A stretch of 57,175 nt of DNA, taken from positions 1-57,175 of the forward strand of contig NZ_PNRF01000024.1 of the NCBI RefSeq assembly GCF_002879615.1, written 5' to 3'. Under the pieces are notes generated by a model, which saw nothing but the letters and a program-made list of their open reading frames with translations, did no database searches and was not told the origin of the DNA. This DNA comes from Billgrantia endophytica. GTDB lineage: Bacteria > Pseudomonadota > Gammaproteobacteria > Pseudomonadales > Halomonadaceae. Both the position numbers and the translations under genes were made by a program. This document shows positions 47,547 to 56,675 of this stretch, one piece after another; within the stretch, counting starts at the first letter, position 1; each line of letters opens with the position of its first letter.

Positions 47547-49254
47547 CTCTTCTCTGAGAAGAACGTTCCTGCCATGGTTGCGTCTGTTGGCACGTCGACG
47601 CGGTCGCCTGGCCGGGGGAACGGCACTGCTGATGCTGACGCTTTTTTCTGCCATCGGCTTGCTGGCGCTCTCCGGCTGGTTCATTACGGCCAGTGCACTG
47701 ACGGGCATGGCGCTGGCCGCCGGCATTGCGGCAAGCCTGGATGTGCATGTGCCGGGTGGCGGTATTCGTACTTTCGCCGTGACTCGCACCGTGGCGCGCT
47801 ATTGCGAGCGGCTCTATAACCACGACACCGTGTTGAGGCTGCTTGCCGATCTCAGGGGGCAGCTCTTTGCCGTGATGACCCGCCTTGATGAGCGGACCCT
47901 GTCCAGGCGGCGCTCGAGTGACTGGCTGAATCGGCTCACGGCTGATATCGACACACTGGACGGTCTTTATCTTCGGCTGTTGGCGCCTCCTGCCGTGGCG
48001 TTGCTGCTCATCGTCTCGGTGTCCGGCTTTCTGGCGCTGTGGGCGCCCTCGGTGGGGGCTGCGGTAGCCTGCGTGCTGCTGCCTGCCTGGCTGTGGTTGA
48101 CCGCAGGGCAGGCCTGGCTCGGCATGGCGCCCAGCCGTGGCCAGGCCACACACCTGCAGCGGTTGCGAGGCCAGGTCATCGAGCACCTGCAGGGCCAGGC
48201 GGAACTGGAGGCCTACGGTAGTCGGGCATCGCACCGCTGTCGCCTGCGTGAACGGGAAGCGGATCTGCAGCGTGAGCAGCGGCGGTTGGGCAGGTTCGCT
48301 TCCCTGGGCACATCACTGGCCAATCTGCTGGTTGGCCTGGCGATGCTGGTGGCCCTGTGGCTGGCCGCTGCGACCTGGCAACAAGGCGTCATCGGCGGTG
48401 CCATCATGGTCATGATGCCACTGGCTGTGCTGGCGACGGGCGAAGCCCTTAACCTGCTACCGGTAGCGTTCACCCATCTGGGGGCGACTCGAGCCGCGGC
48501 CGAGCGACTCAACGCCCTGTCGGAGTCCGGAACCATGCCCACGCCACCGGCCGCTGCGCCATTACCAGCGGGACCGCTTTCGGTGTCGCTGCAGGGAGTA
48601 GGCCTGCGTTATCCGGATGCGCTGTTGCCGGCGCTGTGTGATATCGACCTGAGCCTGGCACCGGGCGATCGCCTGGTGCTGACGGGAGCTTCCGGTTCCG
48701 GTAAGTCCAGCGTGGCGGCCTTGCTGACACGCCGGCTGCTACCTTCCGAGGGCAGTATTCGTCTGGGAGGGATGGCGCTGGAGGAGGTGGAGGAAAGATC
48801 GCTGCGCGAGGGGGTGGCCATCCTGGGGCAACAGGCCGATCTTTTCCAGGACAGCCTGGCGATGAATCTGCTCCTGGCGGCCCCCGATGCCAGTGACGCT
48901 GAACTCTGGCAAGCCCTTGATTGGGCTGGTCTGGCCGACTGGGCCGAGGCATTGCCCAATGGTCTGTCGACACGAGTGGGAGAGGGCGGCCGGGAACTCT
49001 CTGGCGGACAGGCGCGGCGTCTGGCGCTGGCACGGCTGTGGCTGCGCGACCCCGGACTGGTCATTCTCGACGAGCCTTTCGCCGCGCTGGATGCCGCCAC
49101 CGCAGCCAGAATTTCCGTGCGGCTCGATGCCTGGCTGGCAGGTCGCACGGTGCTTTTCCTGGTCCATCAGCTCCATGGTGGGCCCTTCGATCCGCCAGGT
49201 GTGACCCATTGCCGGCGGCTTCGGCAAGGTCGGTTGACCGATTGCGCAATCTAG
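47539..49254 (+). CDS. cydC: CydC, thiol-reductant ABC exporter subunit
   Basis: A 571-residue half-transporter. ATG 47539 (GAGGA upstream) overlaps the cydD stop by 8 bp; an earlier in-frame start lies inside cydD. It has an N-terminal membrane domain beginning RTFLPWLRLLARRRGRLAGG, Walker [26 protein letters not shown] and Walker B LVILDEPFAALDA. It pairs with CydD for bd-oxidase assembly. It is the last gene of the operon. Confidence 0.93.
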   Translation: MRDSSLRRTFLPWLRLLARRRGRLAGGTALLMLTLFSAIGLLALSGWFITASALTGMALAAGIAASLDVHVPGGGIRTFAVTRTVARYCERLYNHDTVLRLLADLRGQLFAVMTRLDERTLSRRRSSDWLNRLTADIDTLDGLYLRLLAPPAVALLLIVSVSGFLALWAPSVGAAVACVLLPAWLWLTAGQAWLGMAPSRGQATHLQRLRGQVIEHLQGQAELEAYGSRASHRCRLREREADLQREQRRLGRFASLGTSLANLLVGLAMLVALWLAAATWQQGVIGGAIMVMMPLAVLATGEALNLLPVAFTHLGATRAAAERLNALSESGTMPTPPAAAPLPAGPLSVSLQGVGLRYPDALLPALCDIDLSLAPGDRLVLTGASGSGKSSVAALLTRRLLPSEGSIRLGGMALEEVEERSLREGVAILGQQADLFQDSLAMNLLLAAPDASDAELWQALDWAGLADWAEALPNGLSTRVGEGGRELSGGQARRLALARLWLRDPGLVILDEPFAALDAATAARISVRLDAWLAGRTVLFLVHQLHGGPFDPPGVTHCRRLRQGRLTDCAI

Positions 49255-49294
49255 CAGTATCGATCAGGATGAGAATAAACTGGCGACGAGGTGA

Positions 49295-50297
<1,003 letters not shown>

Positions 50298-50305
50298 CCC
50301 CAACG

Positions 50306-50329
50306 AAAACCCCCGGCGAGGGCCGGGGG
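50306..50329 (-). terminator. Intrinsic terminator of the cytochrome c peroxidase gene
   Basis: A perfect 8-bp GC stem (CCCCCGGC / GCCGGGGG, loop GAGG) lies between the convergent deaminase and peroxidase genes. On the minus strand it is followed by TTTT. Confidence 0.75.
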
Positions 50330-50357
50330 CGGATGATATACCCAAGCGTGTCTGACG

Positions 50358-51362
50358 TTACGGAAGGGCAGGCACTTCGAAGTCGGGCATTTCACCGGTC
50401 AGGGTGTGCAGGAAGGCGGCGATGTCCGCAATGGTTGCCTCGTCGAAGTCACGACCCAGCATTTCCGTGCCCATGATGGCCACGGCTTCCTCGAGGGTTT
50501 CGGTGGCGCCGTTGTTCATGTACGGATAGGTGACGCTGACGTTGCGCAGGGTCGGGGTGCGGAACTTGTACATGTCGGCTTCGTCGCCGGTCACATCAAA
50601 ACGACCCACGTCGGTGGAACCGGGCACCTGGATCGCCCAGAAGTTGCTGTCGGTCAGTGCCGGGCCGCTGTGACAGGCGATACAGCCGTTCTCCACGAAC
50701 GCCACCATGCCATCCTTTTCCTGCTGGTTCAGGGCGTCCATGTCGCCTCTCAGGTAGCGATCGAACGGCGAGTTCGGCGTATTCAACGTGCGCTGGAAGC
50801 TCGCCAGTGCCTTGGCCAGGTTTTCCTTGTTGATCGGGTCCTCGTCGCCGGGATAGGCTTCACCGAATTTTTCGTGATAGAGATCGAACTCCTGCAACCG
50901 CTCCAGTGCCTGGTCCAGGTCCATGGCCATCTCGATGTCGGCCTCGATGGGGCCGAGCGCCTGGCCCTCGAGATCCGGCTCGCGACCGTCCCAGAACTGG
51001 GAGCCCAGGAAGCCGGAGTTCAGTACGGTCGGAGTGTTGCGATCGCCGATCTGGCCGTCGTGACCGGTGGCGCGCGGAATGCGGTCGCTCCAGCCCAGAG
51101 CCGGGTTGTGGCAGGTGGCGCAGCTGATCACGCCGCTCGAAGAGATCCTCGGCTCGAAGAACAGCATGTTGCCCAGCTCCACCTTCTCCGGCGTCAGCGA
51201 ATTGTCGGCTGGGATCGGCGGGAAGTGGGGCAGCGGTTCGAAGCGGTCGCGATAGTCGCCCAAGCCGTCATCGGCAATGGCTCCACTGGAGACGGCAAGC
51301 GCAGCACCCAGCGATACGGCGGCCATCAGGCGTGCGGGCCGAACAAGAACGTGGTAGGTCAT
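50358..51362 (-). CDS. Di-heme cytochrome c peroxidase
   Basis: A 334-residue periplasmic enzyme (ATG 51362, GGGAGA upstream) with an N-terminal signal peptide (~1-30, cut after SSGAIA). Two heme c sites are present: CATCH and CIACH. The C-terminal TPTLRNVSVTYPYMNNGA motif is typical of bacterial CcpA. It reduces H2O2 using cytochrome c or azurin-type donors. A near-consensus ANR/FNR box lies 70 bp upstream, suggesting induction at low oxygen as in Pseudomonas. Confidence 0.93.
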   Translation of the reverse strand: MTYHVLVRPARLMAAVSLGAALAVSSGAIADDGLGDYRDRFEPLPHFPPIPADNSLTPEKVELGNMLFFEPRISSSGVISCATCHNPALGWSDRIPRATGHDGQIGDRNTPTVLNSGFLGSQFWDGREPDLEGQALGPIEADIEMAMDLDQALERLQEFDLYHEKFGEAYPGDEDPINKENLAKALASFQRTLNTPNSPFDRYLRGDMDALNQQEKDGMVAFVENGCIACHSGPALTDSNFWAIQVPGSTDVGRFDVTGDEADMYKFRTPTLRNVSVTYPYMNNGATETLEEAVAIMGTEMLGRDFDEATIADIAAFLHTLTGEMPDFEVPALP

Positions 51363-51431
51363 GGCGATTCTCCCAGATGAGTAACAGAGACAAGAACATC
51401 CTTTGTTGTGCAGTCAGGTTATTCCGGTCAC

Positions 51432-51445
51432 TTGAACCATATCAA
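51432..51445. promoter_or_regulatory. ANR/FNR-type box upstream of cytochrome c peroxidase
   Basis: TTGAA-CCAT-ATCAA matches the TTGAT-N4-ATCAA consensus at 9 of 10 positions. It lies 70 bp from the ccp start on the minus strand, in the 227-bp region shared with msrP. No ANR gene is in the window. Confidence 0.6.
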
Positions 51446-51475
51446 CCTAGTAGAATAGTCGGATAAGAGGGTCTG

Positions 51476-51505
51476 TTGAGCTGGGTCAAGGTTTTCCGCG
51501 ATACT
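51476..51505 (+). promoter_or_regulatory. Candidate promoter of msrPQ
   Basis: TTGAGC (51476-51481), an 18-bp spacer and GATACT (51500-51505) lie 85 bp before the msrP start. Each hexamer matches consensus at four of six positions, so this is only a candidate. Confidence 0.3.
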
Positions 51506-51589
51506 GTCCGGCATCGATGGACGGCACTTGTACGGAGCACCAACTCTCAGCATCTTTTTTCACTCGTTTGCCATTGGGAGTGGATTCGA

Positions 51590-52555
51590 ATGCCACGCTA
51601 TCGCTATCCGGGGATTTCCGAATCCGAAGTGACACCAAAGGCTCTGTTCGAATCACGACGGCGGTTTCTGCGCCGGGGCGCCGCGCTCGGCATGGCTGTC
51701 GCCACGCCCGGTTTGTTCTGGGCGCCTGGCGCTCATGCCTGGCCGAGCGTGCTGGAAAGCAAACTGGACGCGGACTTGCCAAAGCATGAACTGGCGGGCG
51801 GCGAATCCCTGACCTCTTTGCGAGATATTACCACCTACAACAACTTCTACGAATTCGGTACCGGCAAGCGTGACCCGGAGATCTATGGTCATCGCCTGGT
51901 CACCGATCCCTGGTCGGTGACCATCGGGGGGGAGGTGGAGAAGGCTGGCACCTTTGCTCTGGAAGACGTGCTCAAGGGACAGTCGCTGGAGGAGCGCATC
52001 TATCGGCTGCGCTGTGTGGAGGCGTGGTCGATGGTGATTCCCTGGATCGGCTTCCCTCTGGGAGACCTGCTCAAACGTCATGCCCCCACGTCCCGGGCGA
52101 AATATGTCGTCTTCGAGTCGCTTCATGATCCCGACAACCTTCGGGGACAGCGTCGGTCGATCATCGAATGGCCCTACCGCGAAGCATTGCGAATCGACGA
52201 GGCCATGCACCCCTTGACGCTGCTGGCGGTGGGTCTCTACGGCGAGGAGATGCCCAACCAGAACGGCGCTCCGATCCGACTGGTGGTGCCCTGGAAATAC
52301 GGTTTCAAGAGCATCAAGTCCATCGTGCGCATCGAGCTGGTCGAGGAGCATCCCACCACCTCATGGCAGGCGCAGAATCCCGAGGAATACGGTTTCTATG
52401 CCAACGTCAATCCAGAGGTCGATCATCCACGCTGGTCCCAGGCTCGCGAACGCCGCATTGGCGAAAGCGGGCGCCGCGAGACGCTGATGTTCAACGGCTA
52501 CGCCGAGGAGGTGGCAGGGCTTTACACGGGGATGGATCTGGATCGTCACTATTGA
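51590..52555 (+). CDS. msrP: Protein-methionine-sulfoxide reductase catalytic subunit MsrP
   Basis: A 321-residue periplasmic molybdoenzyme (ATG 51590, GGGAG upstream). The N-terminus has a twin-arginine signal ([17 protein letters not shown]) ending near AHA. The molybdopterin-ligand Cys is in [11 protein letters not shown], and [15 protein letters not shown] and [13 protein letters not shown] are family motifs. It repairs oxidised methionines of envelope proteins. It is coupled to msrQ (27 bp gap). Confidence 0.95.
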   Translation: MPRYRYPGISESEVTPKALFESRRRFLRRGAALGMAVATPGLFWAPGAHAWPSVLESKLDADLPKHELAGGESLTSLRDITTYNNFYEFGTGKRDPEIYGHRLVTDPWSVTIGGEVEKAGTFALEDVLKGQSLEERIYRLRCVEAWSMVIPWIGFPLGDLLKRHAPTSRAKYVVFESLHDPDNLRGQRRSIIEWPYREALRIDEAMHPLTLLAVGLYGEEMPNQNGAPIRLVVPWKYGFKSIKSIVRIELVEEHPTTSWQAQNPEEYGFYANVNPEVDHPRWSQARERRIGESGRRETLMFNGYAEEVAGLYTGMDLDRHY

Positions 52556-52582
52556 TCATGAGCGTTGAGGGAGCGAGAGGGT

Positions 52583-53182
52583 ATGCCGTCTAGACAAGGC
52601 GCGATCTGGATCTTTCGGCTGCTGGTGTTGTTGGGAAGCAGTGCGCCGGCCTTGTGGCTGGCCTGGCAGTGGTACTACGGTGACCTGGGTGCGGTGCCGA
52701 GCGAGGCCGTGGTGCACTTCACCGGCAAGACCGGATTGACGCTGCTGCTGGTGACCATTGCCTTCAGTCCTGCCTTTCGCTTCACCGGCTGGGTCGGCTT
52801 CATGATCGCCCGTCGCCAGATCGGCCTGTGGGCCTTCTTCTGGCTGGTGGCGCACATGCTGGCCTGGATGGGGCTGGACCAGTACTGGGACTGGCCCTGG
52901 ATTCGCCGCGAGATGGTCGACCTGCCCTATATCCGCTACGGCGTTGCGGCATTGGCGCTATTGGTGCCCCTGGCGCTGACCTCGTTTTACGGCGTACAGA
53001 AAGCCATGGGTTACCGTGCCTGGCACTGGCTGCATCGCCTGATCTATGTGTCGGCGGCGCTGGGGGTCATCCATTTCTGGGTGCTGACCCGTGCGGATTA
53101 CCTGCTGCCGACGCTGTTCGCCGCCGCGCTGGCGGCACTCGTGCTCTTTCGGCTCATTGATGCCGCCATCCATCGCCAATGA
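52583..53182 (+). CDS. msrQ: MsrQ, heme-binding membrane partner of MsrP
   Basis: A 199-residue membrane protein with about six helices (ATG 52583, GAGAGGG upstream; the frame has an earlier TTG). Heme ligands fit the conserved His in VVHFTGKTG, VAHMLAWMGLDQYW and WHWLHRLIYVSAALGVIHF. It passes electrons from the quinone pool to MsrP. It is the last gene of the pair, followed by a terminator. Confidence 0.93.
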   Translation: MPSRQGAIWIFRLLVLLGSSAPALWLAWQWYYGDLGAVPSEAVVHFTGKTGLTLLLVTIAFSPAFRFTGWVGFMIARRQIGLWAFFWLVAHMLAWMGLDQYWDWPWIRREMVDLPYIRYGVAALALLVPLALTSFYGVQKAMGYRAWHWLHRLIYVSAALGVIHFWVLTRADYLLPTLFAAALAALVLFRLIDAAIHRQ

Positions 53183-53184
53183 GT

Positions 53185-53216
53185 GGGTGCGGGCAGTGCC
53201 GCACCCTCTTCTCTTT
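53185..53216 (+). terminator. Intrinsic terminator of msrPQ
   Basis: A perfect 8-bp stem (GGGTGCGG / CCGCACCC, six-base loop) is followed by the T-rich TCTTCTCTTT. It overlaps the stop codon of the convergent NCS2 permease gene. Confidence 0.75.
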
Positions 53217-54582
53217 AGTGGGTGGTCACCAGCATGACCACGCTGAGGGCCGCCGAGATCCACATGGCCGGCTTGATATCCTGGAGTCGGCCGGTGAATA
53301 CCTTGATCAGCACGAAGCTGAGAAAGCCGAAGGCGATGCCCAGGGTGATCGAGTAGGTCAGCGGCATCAGGATGATGGCCAGGAAGGCGGGGAAGGCTTG
53401 CTCGAATCGGGACCACTCGATCTTGCTGATCGGCGCCAACATGAACAGCCCCACCAGCACCAATGCCGGTGCGGTGGCGATACCCGGTACCAGCGAGAGC
53501 AGCGGCGACAGGAACAGGAACGGCAGGAACAGGAAGGCGATGGTCACCGCCACCAGGCCGGTGCGGCCGCCCTGGGCCACACCAGCGCCGGATTCGATGA
53601 AGGTCTGGGCGGCGCTGGTACCCAGCGGAGCGGCGATCATCGAGGCGAAGGCGTCGACCGTCATGGAACGCTTGAGGTTGCGCGGATTGCCATCCTTGTC
53701 CTTGAGGTCCGCGGATTCGGAAAGTGCCATGAAGCACGACAAGGCATCGAAGAAGTTGGTGAACAGCATGACGAAGATGAACGGCAGGTAGGCGACCCTC
53801 AGCGCACCCCAGATATCGACCTGCATCACCGCGCTGAAGTCGGGCCATGCCGCCAGCCCACTCCACTCCACCACCACGTCGCCTCCCCACAGCCGGCCCA
53901 TCGGAGAAGCCAGCAGGGTAGTCAGGGCGATGCCCAGGATCAGGGCGCCATTGAAGCGAAGGATGACCAGTATCGCCGTCGCCATCATGCCGATGAAGAA
54001 GGTGACCATGCTGGCGTCCATGTTGCCCAGTGTTACCAGGGTGGCATCGCTGCCGGTGATGAAGCCCGCATTCTTGAAGCCGATGAAGGTGATGAACAGG
54101 CCGATGCCGCAGGTGATCGCATAGCGCAGCGAAGGAGGTATGGCCTCGATGATCGCCTTGCGCACGTTGAACATGGCCAGGGTGGCGAACAGCACGCCCG
54201 ACCAGAACACGCAGCCCAGCGCGACTTCCCAGGAAAGCCCGGCGCCCTGCACCAGGGTATAGGTGAACAGGGCGTTCATCCCCATCCCCGGGGCAACCAG
54301 AATCGGGTTGCGGGCATACAGCCCCATCGCCAGGCTGCTCAGGAAGCTGATCAGTACCGTGGCTGAGAGCGCGGCAGAGAAGGGAATGCCAGCGTCACTG
54401 AGAACCGCCGGGTTGACCACGATGATATACATCGAGGCCAGGAAGGTGGCGATACCCGCCAGTATCTCGGTACGTACACTGGAGCCTCGACGGCTCACGC
54501 CGAAATAGCTGTCCAGCCAATTGCCTTGGGCCAGCGACTGGTCGCTTGCCTTGCCGGCCAGGGAAGAGGAAGTCGGTTCCAT
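53215..54582 (-). CDS. NCS2-family purine permease (AzgA/PbuG-like)
   Basis: A 455-residue membrane protein with 12-14 predicted helices. It has the AzgA-type signatures LDSYFGVSRRGSSVRTEILAGIATFLASMYII, VAPGMGMNALFTYTLV and GTSAAQTFIESGAGVAQGGRTGLVAV. It probably imports adenine, guanine or hypoxanthine with H+. The adjacent (frameshifted) adenine deaminase-like gene ~3 kb away is consistent with purine salvage. Two RutR-like sites lie in its upstream region. Confidence 0.92.
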   Translation of the reverse strand: MEPTSSSLAGKASDQSLAQGNWLDSYFGVSRRGSSVRTEILAGIATFLASMYIIVVNPAVLSDAGIPFSAALSATVLISFLSSLAMGLYARNPILVAPGMGMNALFTYTLVQGAGLSWEVALGCVFWSGVLFATLAMFNVRKAIIEAIPPSLRYAITCGIGLFITFIGFKNAGFITGSDATLVTLGNMDASMVTFFIGMMATAILVILRFNGALILGIALTTLLASPMGRLWGGDVVVEWSGLAAWPDFSAVMQVDIWGALRVAYLPFIFVMLFTNFFDALSCFMALSESADLKDKDGNPRNLKRSMTVDAFASMIAAPLGTSAAQTFIESGAGVAQGGRTGLVAVTIAFLFLPFLFLSPLLSLVPGIATAPALVLVGLFMLAPISKIEWSRFEQAFPAFLAIILMPLTYSITLGIAFGFLSFVLIKVFTGRLQDIKPAMWISAALSVVMLVTTH

Positions 54583-54649
54583 AGCTTGTGTCCGTTGTTG
54601 TTGGATTGGCGTTGTCGAATAAGCGTTGTTGGTAGAGGCGGTGACAGGG

Positions 54650-54665
54650 CTGACCGTTTGGTCAA
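54650..54665. promoter_or_regulatory. RutR-type operator, proximal copy
   Basis: CTGACCGTTTGGTCAA contains a perfect TGACC-N4-GGTCA palindrome and matches the E. coli RutR consensus TTGACCANNTGGTCAA at 12 of the 14 defined positions. It is 68 bp upstream of the permease start. Confidence 0.6.
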
Positions 54666-54693
54666 TCGCGTCCGGCTACAGCCTAGACAATAT

Positions 54694-54709
54694 TTGACCG
54701 ACTGGACAG
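54694..54709. promoter_or_regulatory. RutR-type operator, distal degenerate copy
   Basis: TTGACCGACTGGACAG matches the same consensus at 11 of 14 defined positions. Its centre is 44 bp (about four helix turns) from the proximal site, so the two would face the same side of DNA. Confidence 0.45.
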
Positions 54710-54958
54710 ATAGGTTACGACTAACGTCGTAGTGTAGGGGGGAGAGGGGCCGGAGACATCTCGCTTGTGTAAGCGTTGCCCTCAACGTTTCGCTTGGTTA
54801 CGGTAGGTAAAAAACGCAGAAGATCGCTTAGACGTACTCAGGGATGCCGCATTAGGGATGATGGAAATCGTCATCCATTCTGCCAGCAGGGCGGTAGCGT
54901 GCTGTAGATCCGCTGTTATGCAATATTCAAACAGGCAATGGAGTAAGAATGTCGATCT
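54710..54958. other. Intergenic stretch with no recognised gene
   Basis: It lies between the NCS2 regulatory region and the IS1182 remnant. No frame on either strand resembles a known protein and no hairpin with a T run was seen. Base composition drops toward the right, from about 54780, compared with the core genes. It may include degraded ends of the insertion sequence. Confidence 0.5.
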
Positions 54959-55331
54959 CAACAATTTCAAGTTCGATTACTAGGTTGCAAAAAGAAATAT
55001 CAGAGTCCCAAGAAGGACCGCTGCATGCAGAACCCAGCCTCGGCAGATCACCGCAACGGAGCTGGCCGGCAAGTATCATTCACGATATAAGAGAGAAGGA
55101 CAATCGAACGACACTGACTGGATGAAGCACCGGGTGGATAGCCAACTGGGTAAGGAGATATATAGCCACCGGATGTCAGTGGTGGAGCCGGTATTCGGCA
55201 ACATTGGCACCACGAAACGATTGAATCGATTCGGGCTTCGTGGCAAGAAGAAGGTACAGGGCCAGTGGCAGTTATACTGCCGGGTACATAATATTGAAAA
55301 GCTGGCAAATTACGGCAGATTGACTGCATAG
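54959..55331 (+). pseudogene. IS1182-family transposase remnant (C-terminal part, frameshifted)
   Basis: In one frame (55001 on) the sequence reads QSPKKDRCMQNPASADHRNGAGRQVSFTI and stops at ~55090. The conserved continuation DWMKHRVDSQLGKEIYSHRMSVVEPVFGNI...KRLNRFGLRGKKKVQGQWQLYCRVHNIEKLANYG is in another frame (ATG at 55122, stop 55331). Together these match the C-terminus of IS1182/IS5-like DDE transposases, including the Glu-containing VEPVFGNI helix. A frameshift near 55085-55100 and loss of the N-terminal two-thirds make it a dead copy. The left end is not clear. Confidence 0.75.
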
Positions 55332-55501
55332 AGAGGCCACGCTTGGGGCGGGTAGGCCGCTACTGATCGACAGAGGATAGCGCGGAGGTTTCAGGGAATC
55401 CCGTCGATATCTATGGAAGGATCTGGGCGTGATGGACTGGATGAGCTGAACCAATGTGGAGAGGGTGTAGGATATCCGTAAGAAGGTTTTTCTACAGCCT
55501 C
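55332..55501. other. Right flank of the IS1182 remnant
   Basis: There is no gene in this stretch. It ends GGTTTTTCTACAGCCTC directly against the integron-type core site at 55502, so the insertion sequence end probably lies at or just before that point. No RYYYAAC (the other half of an attC) was found in it. Confidence 0.45.
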
Positions 55502-55508
55502 GTTAGGC
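55502..55508 (+). other. Integron R' core site (GTTRRRY) at the head of the cassette array
   Basis: GTTAGGC fits GTTRRRY exactly and precedes the first cassette gene by 37 bp. In an intact integron it would be the end of attI or of a preceding attC. Its left half is missing, replaced by IS-derived DNA. Confidence 0.6.
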
Positions 55509-55545
55509 ATCTATCGTGACCATTGCTGTTATGGAGGAACCGAGA

Positions 55546-55860
55546 ATGATCATTGCTATTACCAAGTTTCGGTTGCCGAAGCGCGTCAGCCGGGAAGAAG
55601 CAAGAGAGATTTTCTTAAGCACAGCGCCCAAGTACCAAGGCGCATCTGGGCTTTTCCGTAAGCACTACGTTGTGTGGGAAGATGGAGGCACGGTCGGCGG
55701 AGTGTATCTCTGGAACTCCCGATCTGAAGCGGAGGCCATGTATACAGAAAGTTGGAAGGCTTTTGTCCGAGAGAAGTACGGCACAGAGCCATCAGTCACG
55801 TATCTTGAGAATCCCATTACCGTTGACAACGTATCGGGAGAGATTCTCTCCAGTGGATAG
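55546..55860 (+). CDS. YdhR-like putative monooxygenase (ABM fold), cassette 1
   Basis: A 104-residue protein from ATG 55546, where TGGAGGA sits eight bases upstream; a GTG at 55516 in frame would add ten residues. The sequence MIIAITKFRLPKRVSREEAREIF, YQGASGLFRKHYV, GGVYLWNSRSEAEAMYTE and W..FVREKYGTEPSVTYLENP resembles the YdhR antibiotic-biosynthesis-monooxygenase (dimeric ferredoxin-like) family. It is the only gene of a 478-bp cassette (55503-55980). Composition is lower in GC than the core. The catalytic role is unproven for this family. Confidence 0.7.
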   Translation: MIIAITKFRLPKRVSREEAREIFLSTAPKYQGASGLFRKHYVVWEDGGTVGGVYLWNSRSEAEAMYTESWKAFVREKYGTEPSVTYLENPITVDNVSGEILSSG

Positions 55861-55898
55861 TTCGGCGTGCTTCCGTAGCTGCCTTTGCAGCGAACAAT

Positions 55899-55986
55899 GC
55901 CCAACCCGTACATCGAACGGACAGCCTGTAGCGGGAAAGATCAGATTTCACCTGCTGTCAGCTGCCGCTCATGTCGAGCGTTGGGC
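55899..55986 (+). other. attC recombination site of cassette 1 (88 bp)
   Basis: It starts with R'' GCCCAAC (55899-55905, RYYYAAC) and ends with R' GTTGGGC (55980-55986, GTTRRRY), which are fully complementary. Inner arms around ACATCGAACGG and CCGCTCATGTCGAGC pair imperfectly, as L''/L' boxes do. It begins 38 bp after the stop of the YdhR-like gene. The last six bases belong to cassette 2. Confidence 0.75.
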
Positions 55987-56027
55987 GACAGAACAGACTA
56001 GATGATCGGGCGCATTTGAATCATCAT

Positions 56028-56054
56028 TTTTGACGTCAAAAGATGTGCTATGCT
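56028..56054 (+). promoter_or_regulatory. Palindromic operator and extended -10 promoter of vapBC
   Basis: A perfect 14-bp palindrome TTTTGACGTCAAAA (56028-56041) is followed by TGC-TATGCT (56046-56054), an extended -10. The palindrome would overlap the -35 region, as expected of an autorepressed toxin-antitoxin promoter. The vapB start is 28 bp on. Confidence 0.55.
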
Positions 56055-56082
56055 GATGCCGTTCAGCAATGGAGGACTGCGC

Positions 56083-56280
56083 ATGAGAACCACGGTTAAT
56101 TTAGATGAGGAGCTTCTGTCGGAGGCCGAAAGAGTTTCTGGTATCAAAGAGCGGGCCACCCTTGTCAATGAAGGGATCAAAGCCTTGATCGAGCGCGAGA
56201 GCGCGAGGCGTCTTGCTCGGCTGGGTGGCTCGCAACCGGGACTGGAGCCGATACGTCGTAGGCAATCGGAGCCGACATGA
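56083..56280 (+). CDS. vapB: VapB-type ribbon-helix-helix antitoxin
   Basis: A 65-residue protein from ATG 56083 (GGAGGA upstream): MRTTVNLDEELLSEAERVSGIKERATLVNEGIKALIERE is a ribbon-helix-helix DNA-binding domain, and the C-terminal SARRLARLGGSQPGLEPIRRR would wrap the toxin. The frame also starts 33 bp upstream without support. It probably neutralises VapC and represses the palindrome upstream. The stop overlaps vapC (ATGA), the usual coupling. Confidence 0.88.
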   Translation: MRTTVNLDEELLSEAERVSGIKERATLVNEGIKALIERESARRLARLGGSQPGLEPIRRRQSEPT

Positions 56281-56651
56281 TTCTGGTCGATACTTCTGTA
56301 TGGATTGACTACTTTCGAGAAGGCCTGCCCCGGCTTGTAAGGCTCCTGGAGCAGAACTTCGTGCTCACGCATCCATTCGTCCTGGGCGAACTTGCCTGCG
56401 GTAATTTGACGTCGCGTACTGAAACGCTCAGGCTTCTCTCCAATCTTCCCGTGGCGCCAAGGGCATCAGATTCTGAAGTGCTAGCGTTTATCGAAGCGAA
56501 TCGGCTTATGGGAAGGGGTATTGGGTTCATTGATGCACACTTGCTCGCGTCAACCGCTTTAGCCGCCGATACAAGGCTATGGACCCATGACAAGCGTCTT
56601 GCGAAAGTATCGAAAAACCTAGATTTTGGCTATGAGAGCAGTGTCAACTGA
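56277..56651 (+). CDS. vapC: VapC PIN-domain RNase toxin
   Basis: A 124-residue PIN-domain protein MILVDTSVWIDYF. The four acidic metal ligands are visible: Asp5, Glu38, Asp86 and Asp105. It should cleave tRNA or rRNA when the antitoxin is lost. The gene sits in cassette 2 (55981-56766), so the whole toxin-antitoxin pair with its own promoter is a mobile unit. Such modules are common in sedentary integrons, where they are thought to stabilise the array. Confidence 0.9.
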   Translation: MILVDTSVWIDYFREGLPRLVRLLEQNFVLTHPFVLGELACGNLTSRTETLRLLSNLPVAPRASDSEVLAFIEANRLMGRGIGFIDAHLLASTALAADTRLWTHDKRLAKVSKNLDFGYESSVN

Positions 56652-56675
56652 AATCGGCCACGGCGCGTAATCGTC

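Noticed and set aside
54583..54720. Purine-type riboswitch before the NCS2 permease
   Set aside because: No conserved aptamer three-way junction is visible; the palindromes fit DNA operators better.
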